Positions 33,803-43,066 of a DNA stretch of 57,723 nucleotides are shown one piece after another; the first letter of the stretch is position 1; the number at the start of each line of letters is the position of its first letter. Under the pieces are notes generated by a model. It saw nothing but the letters and a program-made list of their open reading frames with translations, made no database searches and had not been told where the DNA came from. The position numbers and the translations under genes are program-made. Source of the stretch: an uncultured Dorea sp. (GTDB taxonomy: Bacteria > Bacillota > Clostridia > Lachnospirales > Lachnospiraceae); assembly GCA_947645355.1 (NCBI GenBank), contig CANSCI010000005.1, positions 1-57,723 of the forward strand, in the 5' to 3' direction.

Positions 33803-34057
33803 GTGGAAAGAAATCTTAGAAAAACCAGAGTTGGCAAGGTTGTAAGTAATAGAATGGATAAGACCATAGTTGTTGCAGTCGAAGATCATGTAAAGCATCC
33901 TCTTTACAAAAAGATCGTAAAGAGAACTTATAAATTAAAAGCACATGACGAAGCAAATGAGTGCAATATCGGTGACAAGGTAAAAGTTATGGAGACAAGG
34001 CCATTGTCCAAGGATAAGAGATGGCGTCTTGTCGAGGTTATGGAAAAAGTAAAATAG
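33803..34057 (+). CDS. rpsQ: 30S ribosomal protein S17
   Basis: An 84-residue S17 opening [27 protein letters not shown], with [23 protein letters not shown] near the end. It starts with GTG at 33803 after AAAGGAG. The usual tight rpmC-rpsQ junction is broken here by a 164-base repeat-bearing spacer. Confidence 0.97.
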   Translation: MERNLRKTRVGKVVSNRMDKTIVVAVEDHVKHPLYKKIVKRTYKLKAHDEANECNIGDKVKVMETRPLSKDKRWRLVEVMEKVK

Positions 34058-34076
34058 TATAAGGAGGGAAACCTGC

Positions 34077-34445
34077 ATGATACAGCAAGAAAGCAGATTG
34101 AAGGTAGCAGATAACACAGGCGCAAAAGAGTTGCTTTGCATCCGTGTACTCGGCGGTTCAACAAGAAGGTATGCCAGTATCGGAGATATTATCGTTGCCA
34201 CCGTTAAAGATGCAACACCAGGCGGCGTTGTGAAAAAAGGTGACGTAGTAAAAGCTGTAGTGGTTCGTACTGTTAAGAGTACGCGTCGTAAAGATGGTTC
34301 CTATATCCGTTTCGACGAAAATGCTGCTGTAATTATAAAAGATGACAAGACACCAAGAGGAACCCGTATCTTTGGGCCAGTAGCAAGGGAGCTCCGTGAC
34401 AAACAGTTCATGAGAATTGTTTCTTTAGCTCCGGAAGTACTTTAA
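34077..34445 (+). CDS. rplN: 50S ribosomal protein L14
   Basis: A 122-residue L14, the standard length: [27 protein letters not shown] at the start and [24 protein letters not shown] at the end. It forms part of an inter-subunit bridge. AGGAGG precedes the start. Confidence 0.98.
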   Translation: MIQQESRLKVADNTGAKELLCIRVLGGSTRRYASIGDIIVATVKDATPGGVVKKGDVVKAVVVRTVKSTRRKDGSYIRFDENAAVIIKDDKTPRGTRIFGPVARELRDKQFMRIVSLAPEVL

Positions 34446-34460
34446 GGAGGTCGAAGGAAG

Positions 34461-34766
34461 ATGTTGAAGATTAAGAAGGGTGACACAGTAAAAGTGATTG
34501 CCGGCAAAGATAAAGACAAAGAAGGCAAAGTTCTCTCTGTAAACCATAAAGAGGGCAGGGTTATTGTTGAAGGTGTCAATATGCTGACAAAACATACAAA
34601 ACCAAGCGCTGCCAATGCAAACGGCGGGATCATCCATCAGGAAGGCGCCATTGACATTTCAAATGTCATGTACCTGCACAAAGGAAAAGCTACAAGAGTA
34701 GGCTTCAAGATGGATGGAGACAAGAAAGTACGTTACGCCAAATCAACAGGTGAAGTGATCGATTAA
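34461..34766 (+). CDS. rplX: 50S ribosomal protein L24
   Basis: A 101-residue L24 with a KOW motif at the start (KKGDTVKVIAGKDKDKEGKVLSV) and the NGGIIHQEGAIDISNVM block. AGGAGG precedes the start. rplE follows after 23 bases. Confidence 0.98.
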   Translation: MLKIKKGDTVKVIAGKDKDKEGKVLSVNHKEGRVIVEGVNMLTKHTKPSAANANGGIIHQEGAIDISNVMYLHKGKATRVGFKMDGDKKVRYAKSTGEVID

Positions 34767-34789
34767 TTTGAGGAAGGAGGACTTAAGCT

Positions 34790-35329
34790 TTGAGTAGACT
34801 GAAAGAACAGTATCAGAACGAGATGGTTGATGCGCTCATCAAAAAGTTCGGATATAAAAATATTATGGAAGTGCCAAAACTCGACAAGGTTGTTATCAAC
34901 ATGGGTGTCGGTGAAGCAAAGGATAATGCAAAGCTTCTGGATTCGGCAATTGCTGACCTGGAGAAGATTACCGGCCAGAAGGCAGTTGTATGTAAAGCAA
35001 AGAAATCAGTTGCGAACTTCAAGTTAAGAGAAGGTATGGCAATTGGGTGTAAGGTTACTTTAAGAGGGGAGAAGATGTATGAGTTCGTTGACCGCCTGAT
35101 CAACCTTGCATTGCCTCGTGTACGTGATTTCAGAGGTGTTAATCCCAACGCATTTGACGGGAGAGGAAACTATGCTCTTGGAATTAAGGAGCAGCTGATT
35201 TTCCCTGAGATCGAGTATGATAAAATTGACAAGGTAAGAGGAATGGATGTTATCTTTGTCACAACAGCTAAAACTGACGAAGAGGCTCGTGAATTGTTAA
35301 AGCAGTTCAATATGCCGTTTACAAAGTAA
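34790..35329 (+). CDS. rplE: 50S ribosomal protein L5
   Basis: A 179-residue L5 with [15 protein letters not shown] near residue 40 and the 5S-rRNA and tRNA-contacting [22 protein letters not shown]. It starts with TTG at 34790 after AAGGAGG; the opening [12 protein letters not shown] is right for the family. Confidence 0.97.
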   Translation: MSRLKEQYQNEMVDALIKKFGYKNIMEVPKLDKVVINMGVGEAKDNAKLLDSAIADLEKITGQKAVVCKAKKSVANFKLREGMAIGCKVTLRGEKMYEFVDRLINLALPRVRDFRGVNPNAFDGRGNYALGIKEQLIFPEIEYDKIDKVRGMDVIFVTTAKTDEEARELLKQFNMPFTK

Positions 35330-35340
35330 GGAGGTAAAGT

Positions 35341-35526
35341 ATGGCTAAGACAGCAATGAAAATCAAACAGCAGCGCAAGCAGAAATTTTCTACAAGAGAA
35401 TATAACCGCTGTAAAATCTGTGGTCGTCCACATGCATATTTGAGAAAATATGGGATCTGCCGTGTTTGCTTCCGTGAATTGGCATACAAAGGACAGATTC
35501 CAGGCGTTAAAAAGGCAAGTTGGTAA
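35341..35526 (+). CDS. rpsZ: 30S ribosomal protein S14, zinc-binding short type
   Basis: A 61-residue S14 with four zinc ligands in [20 protein letters not shown]. This is the short zinc-type (S14Z) form usual in Firmicutes. AGGAGG precedes the start, and rpsH follows after 15 bases. Confidence 0.97.
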   Translation: MAKTAMKIKQQRKQKFSTREYNRCKICGRPHAYLRKYGICRVCFRELAYKGQIPGVKKASW

Positions 35527-35541
35527 AGGAGGAAACGATTC

Positions 35542-35943
35542 ATGACTATGAGTGATCCAATTGCAGATATGCTTACAAGAATCCGTAATGCAAATACTGC
35601 TAAACATGATACAGTAGATGTACCGTCATCTAAGATGAAGCTTGCAATCGCAAACATCTTGTTGGATGAAGGATATATTGAGAAATACGATGTCATTGAA
35701 GACGGCGTATTTAAGACCATCCACATCACATTAAAGTATGGTGCGGATAAGAATGAAAAGGTAATTACAGGACTTAAGAGAATCTCCAAGCCAGGTCTTC
35801 GTGTATACGCCAACAGTGCTGATGTACCGAAAGTATTCGGCGGTCTCGGGACAGCTATTATTTCTACCAATCATGGTGTAATTACTGATAAAGAAGCAAG
35901 AAAGCTCGGCGTAGGCGGAGAGGTACTTTGCTTTGTATGGTAA
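35542..35943 (+). CDS. rpsH: 30S ribosomal protein S8
   Basis: A 133-residue S8 starting [25 protein letters not shown] and ending with the conserved [23 protein letters not shown]8 binds the 16S central domain and represses the spc operon in other bacteria. A 161-base repeat-bearing spacer follows. Confidence 0.98.
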   Translation: MTMSDPIADMLTRIRNANTAKHDTVDVPSSKMKLAIANILLDEGYIEKYDVIEDGVFKTIHITLKYGADKNEKVITGLKRISKPGLRVYANSADVPKVFGGLGTAIISTNHGVITDKEARKLGVGGEVLCFVW

Positions 35944-35961
35944 CAAGGAAACACTGCGGCC

Positions 35962-36035
35962 ACCAGGTTCGAAAGAACCTCACCAAGTGGATCGAGTGCA
36001 CTTTCGCACTAGGTTCGAGAAATACCTCACCAAGT
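35962..36035 (+). repeat. Two repeat family members in the rpsH-rplF spacer (copies 2 and 3)
   Basis: Copy 2 (35962-35988) and copy 3 (36008-36035) share AGGTTCGA, ACCTCACCAAGT and a short purine loop, so each can fold as an imperfect hairpin. They are the same family as the spacers at 33.6 and 43.3 kb. A 12-base match, ACAAGGAAACAC, precedes them (35943-35954) and recurs at 43182-43193. Confidence 0.65.
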
Positions 36036-36104
36036 GCTCAATGCGACTGAAAACAGAGCAGGTACAGACTTGTTCCGAAAATTTAAGTTAAGGAGGATTA
36101 GGCA

Positions 36105-36647
36105 ATGTCACGTATAGGAAGACTGCCAATAGCAGTTCCGGCGGGAGTAACCGTTGAGATTGCAGAGAATAACAAAGTGACTGTAAAGGGGCCGAAGGGG
36201 ACTCTTTCAAAAGAACTTCCTGTAGAGATGGAGATCAAGCAGGAAGGGGAACAGATTATAGTGACAAGACCAAACGATCTCAAGAAAATGAAATCTTTAC
36301 ATGGTCTTACAAGAACACTGATCAACAATATGGTTGTAGGTGTAACTGACGGATACCAGAAGGTTCTTGAGGTGAACGGTGTCGGATACAGAGCGGCAAA
36401 AGCAGGCAAGAAGCTGACACTCAGCCTTGGATATTCACATCCGGTTGAGATGGAGGATCCGGAAGGAGTAGAGACTGTATTAGAGGGTCAGAATAAGATC
36501 ATCGTTAAAGGTATTGATAAAGAAAAAGTAGGCCAGTATGCAGCCGAGATCAGAGACAAGAGAAGACCGGAGCCATATAAGGGCAAAGGTATCAAGTATG
36601 CTGACGAGGTTATCAGACGTAAAGTTGGTAAGACTGGTAAGAAATAA
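36105..36647 (+). CDS. rplF: 50S ribosomal protein L6
   Basis: A 180-residue L6 starting [15 protein letters not shown], with the conserved C-terminal [22 protein letters not shown] precedes the start, and rplR follows after 17 bases. Confidence 0.98.
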   Translation: MSRIGRLPIAVPAGVTVEIAENNKVTVKGPKGTLSKELPVEMEIKQEGEQIIVTRPNDLKKMKSLHGLTRTLINNMVVGVTDGYQKVLEVNGVGYRAAKAGKKLTLSLGYSHPVEMEDPEGVETVLEGQNKIIVKGIDKEKVGQYAAEIRDKRRPEPYKGKGIKYADEVIRRKVGKTGKK

Positions 36648-36664
36648 GAAAGGAGAGTGTAGAA

Positions 36665-37033
36665 ATGGTTAGCAAAAAATCGAGAAGTGAAGTTCGCGTA
36701 AAAAAGCACAAAAAATTACGCAACCGTTTAAGTGGAACAGCTGAATGCCCACGTTTGGCTGTATTTAGAAGTAATAATCATATGTACGCACAGATCATTG
36801 ACGATGTGGCACAGAATACTCTGGTTTCCGCTTCCACTCTTCAGAAAGACGTGAAGGCAAACCTGGAGAAAACTAACAACGTTGATGCAGCGGCATATTT
36901 GGGTAAGGTGATTGCCGAGAAGGCAATTGAAAAGGGTATTAAGGATGTTGTCTTTGACAGAGGCGGCTTTATATACCAGGGAAAAGTTCAGGCATTGGCA
37001 GATGCAGCCAGAGAAGCTGGATTGAATTTCTAG
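36665..37033 (+). CDS. rplR: 50S ribosomal protein L18
   Basis: A 122-residue L18 with [33 protein letters not shown] at the start and the end [26 protein letters not shown]. It carries 5S rRNA. AAAGGAG precedes the start. Confidence 0.98.
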   Translation: MVSKKSRSEVRVKKHKKLRNRLSGTAECPRLAVFRSNNHMYAQIIDDVAQNTLVSASTLQKDVKANLEKTNNVDAAAYLGKVIAEKAIEKGIKDVVFDRGGFIYQGKVQALADAAREAGLNF

Positions 37034-37047
37034 AAGGAGGAGCACAC

Positions 37048-37557
37048 ATGAAACAAGAACGTATTGATGCTGGTCAGTTAGAGTTAAATGAAAAAGTAGT
37101 ATCAATCAAGCGTGTAACCAAAGTTGTTAAAGGTGGCCGTAATATGAGATTCACAGCTTTAGTAGTTGTTGGCGACGGAAACGGCCATGTTGGTGCAGGC
37201 TTGGGAAAAGCTACTGAAATCCCGGAAGCAATCCGCAAGGGAAAAGAGGATGCAGCGAAAAATCTTATTACAGTAGCATTAGATGACAATGAGAGTATTA
37301 CACATGATTTTATCGGCAAATTCGGAGGGGCATCCGTACTGCTGAAAAAGGCTCCGGAAGGTACCGGTGTGATTGCCGGAGGCCCGGCGCGTGCCGTGAT
37401 CGAGATGGCGGGAATCAAGAATATCCGTACAAAATCCCTCGGTTCCAACAATAAGCAGAACGTAGTTCTGGCTACGATCGATGGATTGAGCCAGATTAAG
37501 ACTCCGGAAGAAGTAGCAAGGCTTCGCGGTAAATCTGTTGAAGAGATCTTGGGCTAA
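37048..37557 (+). CDS. rpsE: 30S ribosomal protein S5
   Basis: A 169-residue S5. The motif [27 protein letters not shown] near residue 25 and the C-terminal [16 protein letters not shown] are typical. S5 helps decoding fidelity. AGGAGG precedes the start and also follows the stop, for rpmD. Confidence 0.98.
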   Translation: MKQERIDAGQLELNEKVVSIKRVTKVVKGGRNMRFTALVVVGDGNGHVGAGLGKATEIPEAIRKGKEDAAKNLITVALDDNESITHDFIGKFGGASVLLKKAPEGTGVIAGGPARAVIEMAGIKNIRTKSLGSNNKQNVVLATIDGLSQIKTPEEVARLRGKSVEEILG

Positions 37558-37571
37558 GGAGGTAGAATGAG

Positions 37572-37751
37572 ATGGCAAATTTAAAGGTTACATTAGTTAA
37601 ATCTCCAATTGGTGCCGTACCAAAGCATAAGAAAACTGTTGAGGCATTAGGTCTGCGCAAGGTAAATAAGACAGTTGTACTGCCGGATAATGCAGCAACA
37701 AGAGGTATGGTCAAACAGGTATGTCACCTGGTGAAAGTGGAAGAAGCATAA
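37572..37751 (+). CDS. rpmD: 50S ribosomal protein L30
   Basis: A 59-residue L30: [21 protein letters not shown] at the start and [20 protein letters not shown] at the end. It is shorter than usual ORF cut-offs and easily missed. It starts 14 bases after rpsE with AGGAGG upstream and is followed by rplO. Confidence 0.95.
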   Translation: MANLKVTLVKSPIGAVPKHKKTVEALGLRKVNKTVVLPDNAATRGMVKQVCHLVKVEEA

Positions 37752-37779
37752 TATAAAATTCAGATAAGGAGGTGTCACA

Positions 37780-38220
37780 ATGGATTTATCAAACTTAAGA
37801 CCTGCAGATGGATCAAAACAGAGCGATAACTTCAGAAGAGGACGTGGACACGGTTCTGGAAACGGCAAGACAGCCGGCAAGGGACACAAAGGCCAGAAGG
37901 CTCGTTCCGGAGGCACAAGGCCGGGGTTTGAAGGCGGTCAGATGCCATTATATAGAAGAATACCAAAAAGAGGCTTCACGAACAGAAATTCAAAGACAAT
38001 CGTTGGTATTAATGTGAGTGACCTGGAAGTATTCGATAACGATGCAGTTGTAACTGTAGAGTCATTGATCGAGAAAGGAATCGTTAAGAATCCGAGAGAT
38101 GGAGTTAAGATTCTTGGAAACGGCGAACTGACAAAGAAGCTTACAGTACAGGCTGATGCATTCAGCGCAGGTGCTGCAGCTAAGATTGAGGCTTTAGGTG
38201 GAAAAACAGAGGTGATTTAA
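37780..38220 (+). CDS. rplO: 50S ribosomal protein L15
   Basis: A 146-residue L15 with the glycine-rich [21 protein letters not shown] and [23 protein letters not shown]. Its stop overlaps the secY start by one base, coupling their translation. Confidence 0.98.
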   Translation: MDLSNLRPADGSKQSDNFRRGRGHGSGNGKTAGKGHKGQKARSGGTRPGFEGGQMPLYRRIPKRGFTNRNSKTIVGINVSDLEVFDNDAVVTVESLIEKGIVKNPRDGVKILGNGELTKKLTVQADAFSAGAAAKIEALGGKTEVI

Positions 38221-39536
38221 TGTTAGAAACTTTCCGAAGAGCATGGGGGATTAAAGATATCCGTAAAAAGATCGGATATACGTTTTTGATGTTAATCGTC
38301 ATTAGGCTTGGTTCAGAATTGCCGACGCCGGGAGTCAATCCAACCTATATTAAAGAGTTTTTTGCACAGAATACCGGGGAAGCGTTTAATTTATTTAACG
38401 CTTTTACCGGTGGCTCTTTTGAACAGATGTCTGTGTTTGCCTTAAGTATTACCCCGTATATTACATCTTCTATTATCATGCAGCTTCTTACGATTGCCAT
38501 TCCGAAGCTTGAGGAGATGCAGAAGGAAGGGGAAGACGGAAGGAAAAAGATCGCAGCATTTACCCGTTACCTGACTGTTGGACTTGCCCTGATCGAGTCT
38601 ACTGCAATGGCAGTAGGATTTGGCAGGCAGGGGCTTCTGAAGGAGTATAATTTTGTCAATGCTGCAATCGTAGTTTTGACGTTGACTGCCGGATCTGCCT
38701 TCCTTATGTGGATTGGCGAGCGGATTACAGAAAAAGGAGTTGGAAACGGTATTTCCATCGTTCTGGTAATTAATATCCTTTCACGTGTTCCGAGTGATAT
38801 ATCGACGTTGTTCAGTCAGTTTGTTAAGGGCAAAAACGTTGCATCCGGCGGACTTGCCGTAGTGATTATCCTGGCAATTATCCTTGCGATGGTTGTGTTT
38901 GTCATCATTCTTCAGGATGGGCAGAGGAGGATCGTGGTTCAGTATTCCCAGAAGGTTGCAGGCAGAAAGACCTATGGCGGACAGTCAACACACATCCCGC
39001 TCAAAGTCAATACAGCCGGAGTTATTCCGATCATCTTTGCGTCTTCGCTGATGCAGTTTCCGATCGTTATTGCAAGTTTCCTCGGTAAAGGGAACGGTAC
39101 GGGGGTCGGCAGTGAGATCTTAAGAGGAATGAATCAGGGAAATTGGTGTAATCCGGAACAGTTTAAGTATTCATGGGGATTGATCGTGTATATCTTGCTT
39201 ACTGTATTTTTTGCATATTTTTACACATCAATTACGTTCAATCCATTGGAGATTGCAAACAACATGAAGAAGAGCGGCGGGTTTATTCCGGGGATCCGCC
39301 CGGGCAAGCCGACAGTGGAATATCTGACAAAGCGGCTGAACTACATTATCTTTATCGGGGCATGCGGGCTGGTTATTGTGCAGGTTGTGCCGATATTCTT
39401 TAATGGATGGTTTGGCGCAAGGGTATCCTTTGGCGGTACTTCACTGATCATTATTGTCAGTGTGGTACTGGAAACTCTGAAGCAGATTGAATCACAGATG
39501 CTTGTACGCAACTACAAGGGATTTTTAAATAGCTAA
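38220..39536 (+). CDS. secY: Preprotein translocase subunit SecY
   Basis: A 438-residue, ten-helix channel of the Sec translocon. Typical features include TRYLTVGLALIEST near 115, GERITEKGVGNGISIVLVINI near residue 165, the cytoplasmic loop GQRRIVVQYSQKVAGRKTYGGQSTHIPLKVNTAGVIPIIFA-type region near 240-280, and FIPGIRPGKPTVEYL near 358. It overlaps rplO by one base. A hairpin lies in the gap before adk. Confidence 0.98.
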   Translation: MLETFRRAWGIKDIRKKIGYTFLMLIVIRLGSELPTPGVNPTYIKEFFAQNTGEAFNLFNAFTGGSFEQMSVFALSITPYITSSIIMQLLTIAIPKLEEMQKEGEDGRKKIAAFTRYLTVGLALIESTAMAVGFGRQGLLKEYNFVNAAIVVLTLTAGSAFLMWIGERITEKGVGNGISIVLVINILSRVPSDISTLFSQFVKGKNVASGGLAVVIILAIILAMVVFVIILQDGQRRIVVQYSQKVAGRKTYGGQSTHIPLKVNTAGVIPIIFASSLMQFPIVIASFLGKGNGTGVGSEILRGMNQGNWCNPEQFKYSWGLIVYILLTVFFAYFYTSITFNPLEIANNMKKSGGFIPGIRPGKPTVEYLTKRLNYIIFIGACGLVIVQVVPIFFNGWFGARVSFGGTSLIIIVSVVLETLKQIESQMLVRNYKGFLNS

Positions 39537-39551
39537 GACCATAATTTTGTA

Positions 39552-39584
39552 TTTTGACTCGCGGAAACTCTCTGCGGGTTAAAA
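39552..39584 (+). repeat. Hairpin between secY and adk
   Basis: TTTTGACTCGC (39552-39562) and GCGGGTTAAAA (39574-39584) form 11 pairs, including two wobbles. No T-run follows, so it is more likely an RNA processing or stability element than a terminator. Confidence 0.5.
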
Positions 39585-39606
39585 TGCTATAAGGAGGAAC
39601 TCATAT

Positions 39607-40251
39607 ATGAAAATAATTATGTTAGGCGCCCCGGGCGCAGGCAAAGGAACTCAGGCAAAGAAAATTGCCGCCCAATATAATATTCCTCATATTTCCACCG
39701 GAGATATCTTCCGGGCAAATATTAAAAACGGGACAGAGCTTGGTCAGAAGGCGAAGACATACATGGATCAGGGGCTTTTAGTGCCGGACGAACTTGTTGT
39801 GGATCTGGTTGTTGACCGTGTGAATCAGGAGGATGCAAAGAACGGCTATGTTCTGGACGGTTTCCCGAGGACGATCCCGCAGGCAGAAGCTCTTGACAAG
39901 GCTCTTGCGGAACTTGGTCAGAAGGTGGACTATGCTATTGATGTGGATGTTCCGGATGAAAAGATTGTACACCGTATGGGCGGCCGCCGGGCGTGTATAG
40001 GATGCGGAGCTACATACCATCTTGAGTATGCTCCGACAAAGACAGAGGGCGTCTGTGATGTATGCGGCAAGGAACTGATCTTGAGAGATGACGACAAGCC
40101 GGAGACGGTGCTTAAAAGGCTTGGCGTATACCACGAGCAGACACAGCCGCTGATTGATTATTACACAAATGCCGGGATTCTTAGGACCGTTGACGGAACG
40201 ATAGATATCAATGATGTCTTCCAGGCAATTGCAGATATTTTAGGAGAGTAG
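39607..40251 (+). CDS. adk: Adenylate kinase
   Basis: A 214-residue adenylate kinase that interconverts ATP and AMP with two ADP. The P-loop [10 protein letters not shown] is at residues 7-16, the AMP site at HISTGDIFR and the LID domain carries CIGCGATYH and CDVCGKEL, the zinc-type LID usual in Firmicutes. It lies between secY and map, the standard order. Confidence 0.98.
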   Translation: MKIIMLGAPGAGKGTQAKKIAAQYNIPHISTGDIFRANIKNGTELGQKAKTYMDQGLLVPDELVVDLVVDRVNQEDAKNGYVLDGFPRTIPQAEALDKALAELGQKVDYAIDVDVPDEKIVHRMGGRRACIGCGATYHLEYAPTKTEGVCDVCGKELILRDDDKPETVLKRLGVYHEQTQPLIDYYTNAGILRTVDGTIDINDVFQAIADILGE

Positions 40252-40255
40252 GATC

Positions 40256-41029
40256 ATGCCGATTACGATAAAATCTTCCAGGGAAATTGAACTGATGGCG
40301 GAATCAGGACGGATCCTGGAGATTGTTCATAAGGAATTGGAGAAAGCGCTTCATCCGGGGATGAGTACGAAGGATATCGACCGGCTGGGCGAGGAGGTGA
40401 TCCGCAGCTATGGCTGTATCCCTTCGTTCCTGAATTATAACGGGTATCCTGCGTCCATATGTGTCTCTCTTAATGATGAGGTTGTCCATGGCATTCCAAG
40501 TGACCGCCGGATTATAAAGGAGGGGGACATTGTAAGCCTGGATGCGGGAGTCATTTATAAAGGATATCATTCGGATGCGGCCAGGACGCATGCTGTGGGA
40601 GAGATCAGTGAAGAGGCTAAGAAGCTGATACAGGTTACAAGGGAAAGCTTCTTTGAAGGTATAAAATATGCAAGAGAAGGCAATCATCTATTTGATATTT
40701 CGTCGGCCATCGGCAGATATGCAGGGAGCAGGGGGTATGGGATCGTGCGTGACCTGTGCGGGCACGGGATCGGGACTGCCCTCCATGAGGCTCCGGAGAT
40801 ACCGAATTACATTATGAACCGAAAGGGCGCAAAGCTGAAAGCCGGGATGACACTTGCCATTGAACCGATGATTAACCTGGGCAGCTGGCAGGTGGACTGG
40901 CTTTCAGATGACTGGACTGTGGTAACAAGAGATCATTCCCTGTCTGCACATTATGAGAATACGGTATTGATTACCGAGGGTGAGCCCAGGCTTCTGACTC
41001 TGACAGAGAGCGTTTGGCAGCCTTTTTAG
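40256..41029 (+). CDS. map: Methionine aminopeptidase, type I
   Basis: A 257-residue enzyme that removes N-terminal methionine from new proteins. The metal ligands of the pita-bread fold are visible in order: the two Asp in SLDAGVIYKGYHSDAARTH, the His in DLCGHGIGTALHEAPEI, the Glu in LAIEPMINLG and the Glu in YENTVLIT. It follows adk by four bases, and the KOW gene follows. Confidence 0.97.
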   Translation: MPITIKSSREIELMAESGRILEIVHKELEKALHPGMSTKDIDRLGEEVIRSYGCIPSFLNYNGYPASICVSLNDEVVHGIPSDRRIIKEGDIVSLDAGVIYKGYHSDAARTHAVGEISEEAKKLIQVTRESFFEGIKYAREGNHLFDISSAIGRYAGSRGYGIVRDLCGHGIGTALHEAPEIPNYIMNRKGAKLKAGMTLAIEPMINLGSWQVDWLSDDWTVVTRDHSLSAHYENTVLITEGEPRLLTLTESVWQPF

Positions 41030-41046
41030 AACAGCGGGGTGGAGTT

Positions 41047-41298
41047 ATGGACAGATATGAGGCGGGAATGCTTGCAAGGTCAAAAGCAGGGCATGATGCG
41101 GGCAGGATTTATGTGATAACCGGCGCAGATGATGCATATGTATATTTAGTGGACGGAAAAGCAAGAACTCTTGACCGGCCGAAAAAGAAGAAAAAGAGAC
41201 ATGTGCAGATAATCCTTGACAGGTATGATATCACAGGTGTTGATGATGTGAAGATAAAACGGATACTGAAGGAATGGAATAAGGAAGAAGAATCATAG
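41047..41298 (+). CDS. KOW-domain RNA-binding protein, L14e-like
   Basis: An 83-residue protein with a KOW-type start MDRYEAGMLARSKAGHDAGRIYVITGADDAYVYLVDGK and a basic stretch RPKKKKKRH. Small KOW proteins of this type lie between map and infA in many Clostridia and are thought to bind rRNA or ribosomes; no function is known. The ATG at 41047 follows GGAG; a frame starting 11 codons earlier would overlap map. Confidence 0.85.
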   Translation: MDRYEAGMLARSKAGHDAGRIYVITGADDAYVYLVDGKARTLDRPKKKKKRHVQIILDRYDITGVDDVKIKRILKEWNKEEES

Positions 41299-41310
41299 GA
41301 GGATTAAGAT

Positions 41311-41529
41311 ATGTCAAAGGCTGACGTAATTGAGATTGAAGGGACTGTTGTAGAAAAACTGCCGAACGCAATGTTCCAGGTGGAACTTGAGAACGGGCAT
41401 CAGGTGCTTGCCCACATCAGCGGCAAGCTGAGGATGAATTTTATCAAGATCTTGCCGGGGGATAAGGTGACATTGGAGCTGTCCCCATATGACCTCTCTA
41501 AGGGGCGGATTATCTGGAGAGATAAGTAG
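41311..41529 (+). CDS. infA: Translation initiation factor IF-1
   Basis: A 72-residue S1-like OB-fold protein of standard length: [72 protein letters not shown] in outline. It binds the 30S A-site. AGGAGG precedes the start. The usual next gene, rpmJ, is displaced by the 41556 gene. Confidence 0.97.
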   Translation: MSKADVIEIEGTVVEKLPNAMFQVELENGHQVLAHISGKLRMNFIKILPGDKVTLELSPYDLSKGRIIWRDK

Positions 41530-41543
41530 GCCGCACACATACA

Positions 41544-41615
41544 GAGGAGAGGGTTATGGATGAGAGAACAGAGCTGAATGAGGAGAGGGTTATGGATGAG
41601 AGAACAGAGCTGAAT
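41544..41615 (+). repeat. 36-bp perfect tandem duplication across a gene start
   Basis: Units 41544-41579 and 41580-41615 are identical, and seven bases of a third follow. Each unit holds a GAGGAGAGGG ribosome binding site and an ATG (41556 and 41592), so the gene has two equivalent starts. Confidence 0.9.
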
Positions 41616-42758
41616 GAGGAGAAGGTAAAGGGAGAGCAGACCGGGGAAGGACCTGAAGAGGAAAAAAAGCCCAGGAAGAAAAGAGGCTGCCTGGGCTGTC
41701 TTGGAAACATCATCATCGGTGTCGCAGTGATTCTTCTGTTGGTAAAAGGTGTAGAGTGGCTGGGACGCCTGACGGCTCCGGAGGAGAACAACAGTGCGGC
41801 CACAAAGGCAAGGACTTATGATTTCTGGTATAACCAGTGTGCCGGAAGAATCAATTTCGGAGGGGACAGTAAAATAGCTTTTGGAAAGCGTGTGCTTCCG
41901 CTGCTTGATAAGTTTATGCTGGAGGATGCTAAGTCCACCGTGGGCAATGACGAGATCAATACAATTCTTAACACGGATTACACCATCGATGATGAAGCTG
42001 TTCTTGCAGCGTATACCGGTAGAATGGCAAAGCTTACCGGGAAGGTCATTCATAAAGATGAGAGGACAAAGACCATACAGTTTGCCACAGACGTCAATTT
42101 TAACGCGGACGTAAATTTTAACGAGGGTGCAGAAGATGTCGAGTGGCCGAGGATTTTCCTGAACTGTGATTGGGTGAAGGAAGAACCTGACATGTGGGAC
42201 TGCGTTGAAGTAGAAGGTATGCTGATCGTCGACCCATATGACTTTTCATCGAAGGAGAGTATGACTGTCTCCGTTCAGGTAAGGAAGGTCAGTAAGGCGG
42301 ACTATCTTGCTCTTGGAGGCGATCCGGCGAATCTGTTTATGTATCAGGAATCGGAACCGGTTGCGTCTGTGGAACAGCAGGGAGTGACATTTGATGTTTT
42401 AGGGGCGTCGGTGGATGCAGCTACCGGAAGAGCGTATATAAAATACCAGATATCTGGGGATAAGGAGCTGCAGGGAAGAGAATATGATCTGGAGATTTTT
42501 GCGGCAAAAGGGAATCTTCTGGGCATGGTGTTCGATTATGGATCAGCAGGCCAAAGCTCCTATGGCAGTATTATGATTGAGGAGGAGGCGCCGAATTATG
42601 TAGCGCAGGTTGCGCCCGGAAAGAATCAGATCTCGATTGTCATATGTGGTTATAATAGGGAAGAGCGGGAGGACGAGGGAATCGTCGAAGTGAACCCTGA
42701 TGCAGACATATTTATAAGGGTGGATATTCCAAGTGAATCTTGGACGATCGTAGAATAG
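41556..42758 (+). CDS. Single-pass membrane protein of unknown function inside the ribosomal operon
   Basis: A 400-residue protein I do not recognise. The first 42 residues are highly charged and start with a duplicated 12-residue block (MDERTELNEERV/MDERTELNEEKV). A basic CLGCLG stretch and one hydrophobic helix (about 51-64) follow. The remaining 330 residues should be outside the membrane; they are acidic and beta-rich, with internal text TDVNFNADVNFNEGAEDVEW near residue 172. It lies between infA and rpmJ, which are normally adjacent, so it is an insertion into the conserved order. Starts at 41556 and 41592 are equally good because the tandem repeat duplicates both the site and the ATG. 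Confidence 0.8.
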   Translation: MDERTELNEERVMDERTELNEEKVKGEQTGEGPEEEKKPRKKRGCLGCLGNIIIGVAVILLLVKGVEWLGRLTAPEENNSAATKARTYDFWYNQCAGRINFGGDSKIAFGKRVLPLLDKFMLEDAKSTVGNDEINTILNTDYTIDDEAVLAAYTGRMAKLTGKVIHKDERTKTIQFATDVNFNADVNFNEGAEDVEWPRIFLNCDWVKEEPDMWDCVEVEGMLIVDPYDFSSKESMTVSVQVRKVSKADYLALGGDPANLFMYQESEPVASVEQQGVTFDVLGASVDAATGRAYIKYQISGDKELQGREYDLEIFAAKGNLLGMVFDYGSAGQSSYGSIMIEEEAPNYVAQVAPGKNQISIVICGYNREEREDEGIVEVNPDADIFIRVDIPSESWTIVE

Positions 42759-42797
42759 GCGATAGAATAATAAGGATAAGGTAATGAAAATATGCTA

Positions 42798-42827
42798 TTG
42801 ACTTTTGTGTAATCCAGGTGCTATAAT
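42798..42827 (+). promoter_or_regulatory. Promoter before rpmJ
   Basis: TTGACT (42798-42803) and TATAAT (42822-42827) are 18 bases apart and 125 bases upstream of rpmJ. It gives the alpha-operon genes an independent transcript after the inserted gene. Confidence 0.7.
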
Positions 42828-42951
42828 ATATGGGCACGTTTCCGGGCATTTTTATGCAAAAAAACGCCAGAACCGCGGCAAAAAGGGCGTAAGATTCGGA
42901 ATTTGTGCAGTGCAGACAAAGGCAAAGCAATGGATGAAAGGAGGATTTGAC

Positions 42952-43065
42952 GTGAAGGTTAGATCATCAGTAAAACCAATTTGCGAAAAATGCAAAGTAA
43001 TTAAAAGAAAAGGAAGCGTTCGCATTATCTGCGAAAATCCAAAGCATAAACAGAGACAGGGATAG
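42952..43065 (+). CDS. rpmJ: 50S ribosomal protein L36
   Basis: A 37-residue L36 of standard length with zinc-binding residues in [27 protein letters not shown]. It starts with GTG at 42952 after AAGGAGG; an in-frame upstream extension lacks any L36 similarity. The 438-base gap to rpsM is filled by a repeat-bearing element. Confidence 0.95.
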   Translation: MKVRSSVKPICEKCKVIKRKGSVRIICENPKHKQRQG

Positions 43066-43066
43066 G

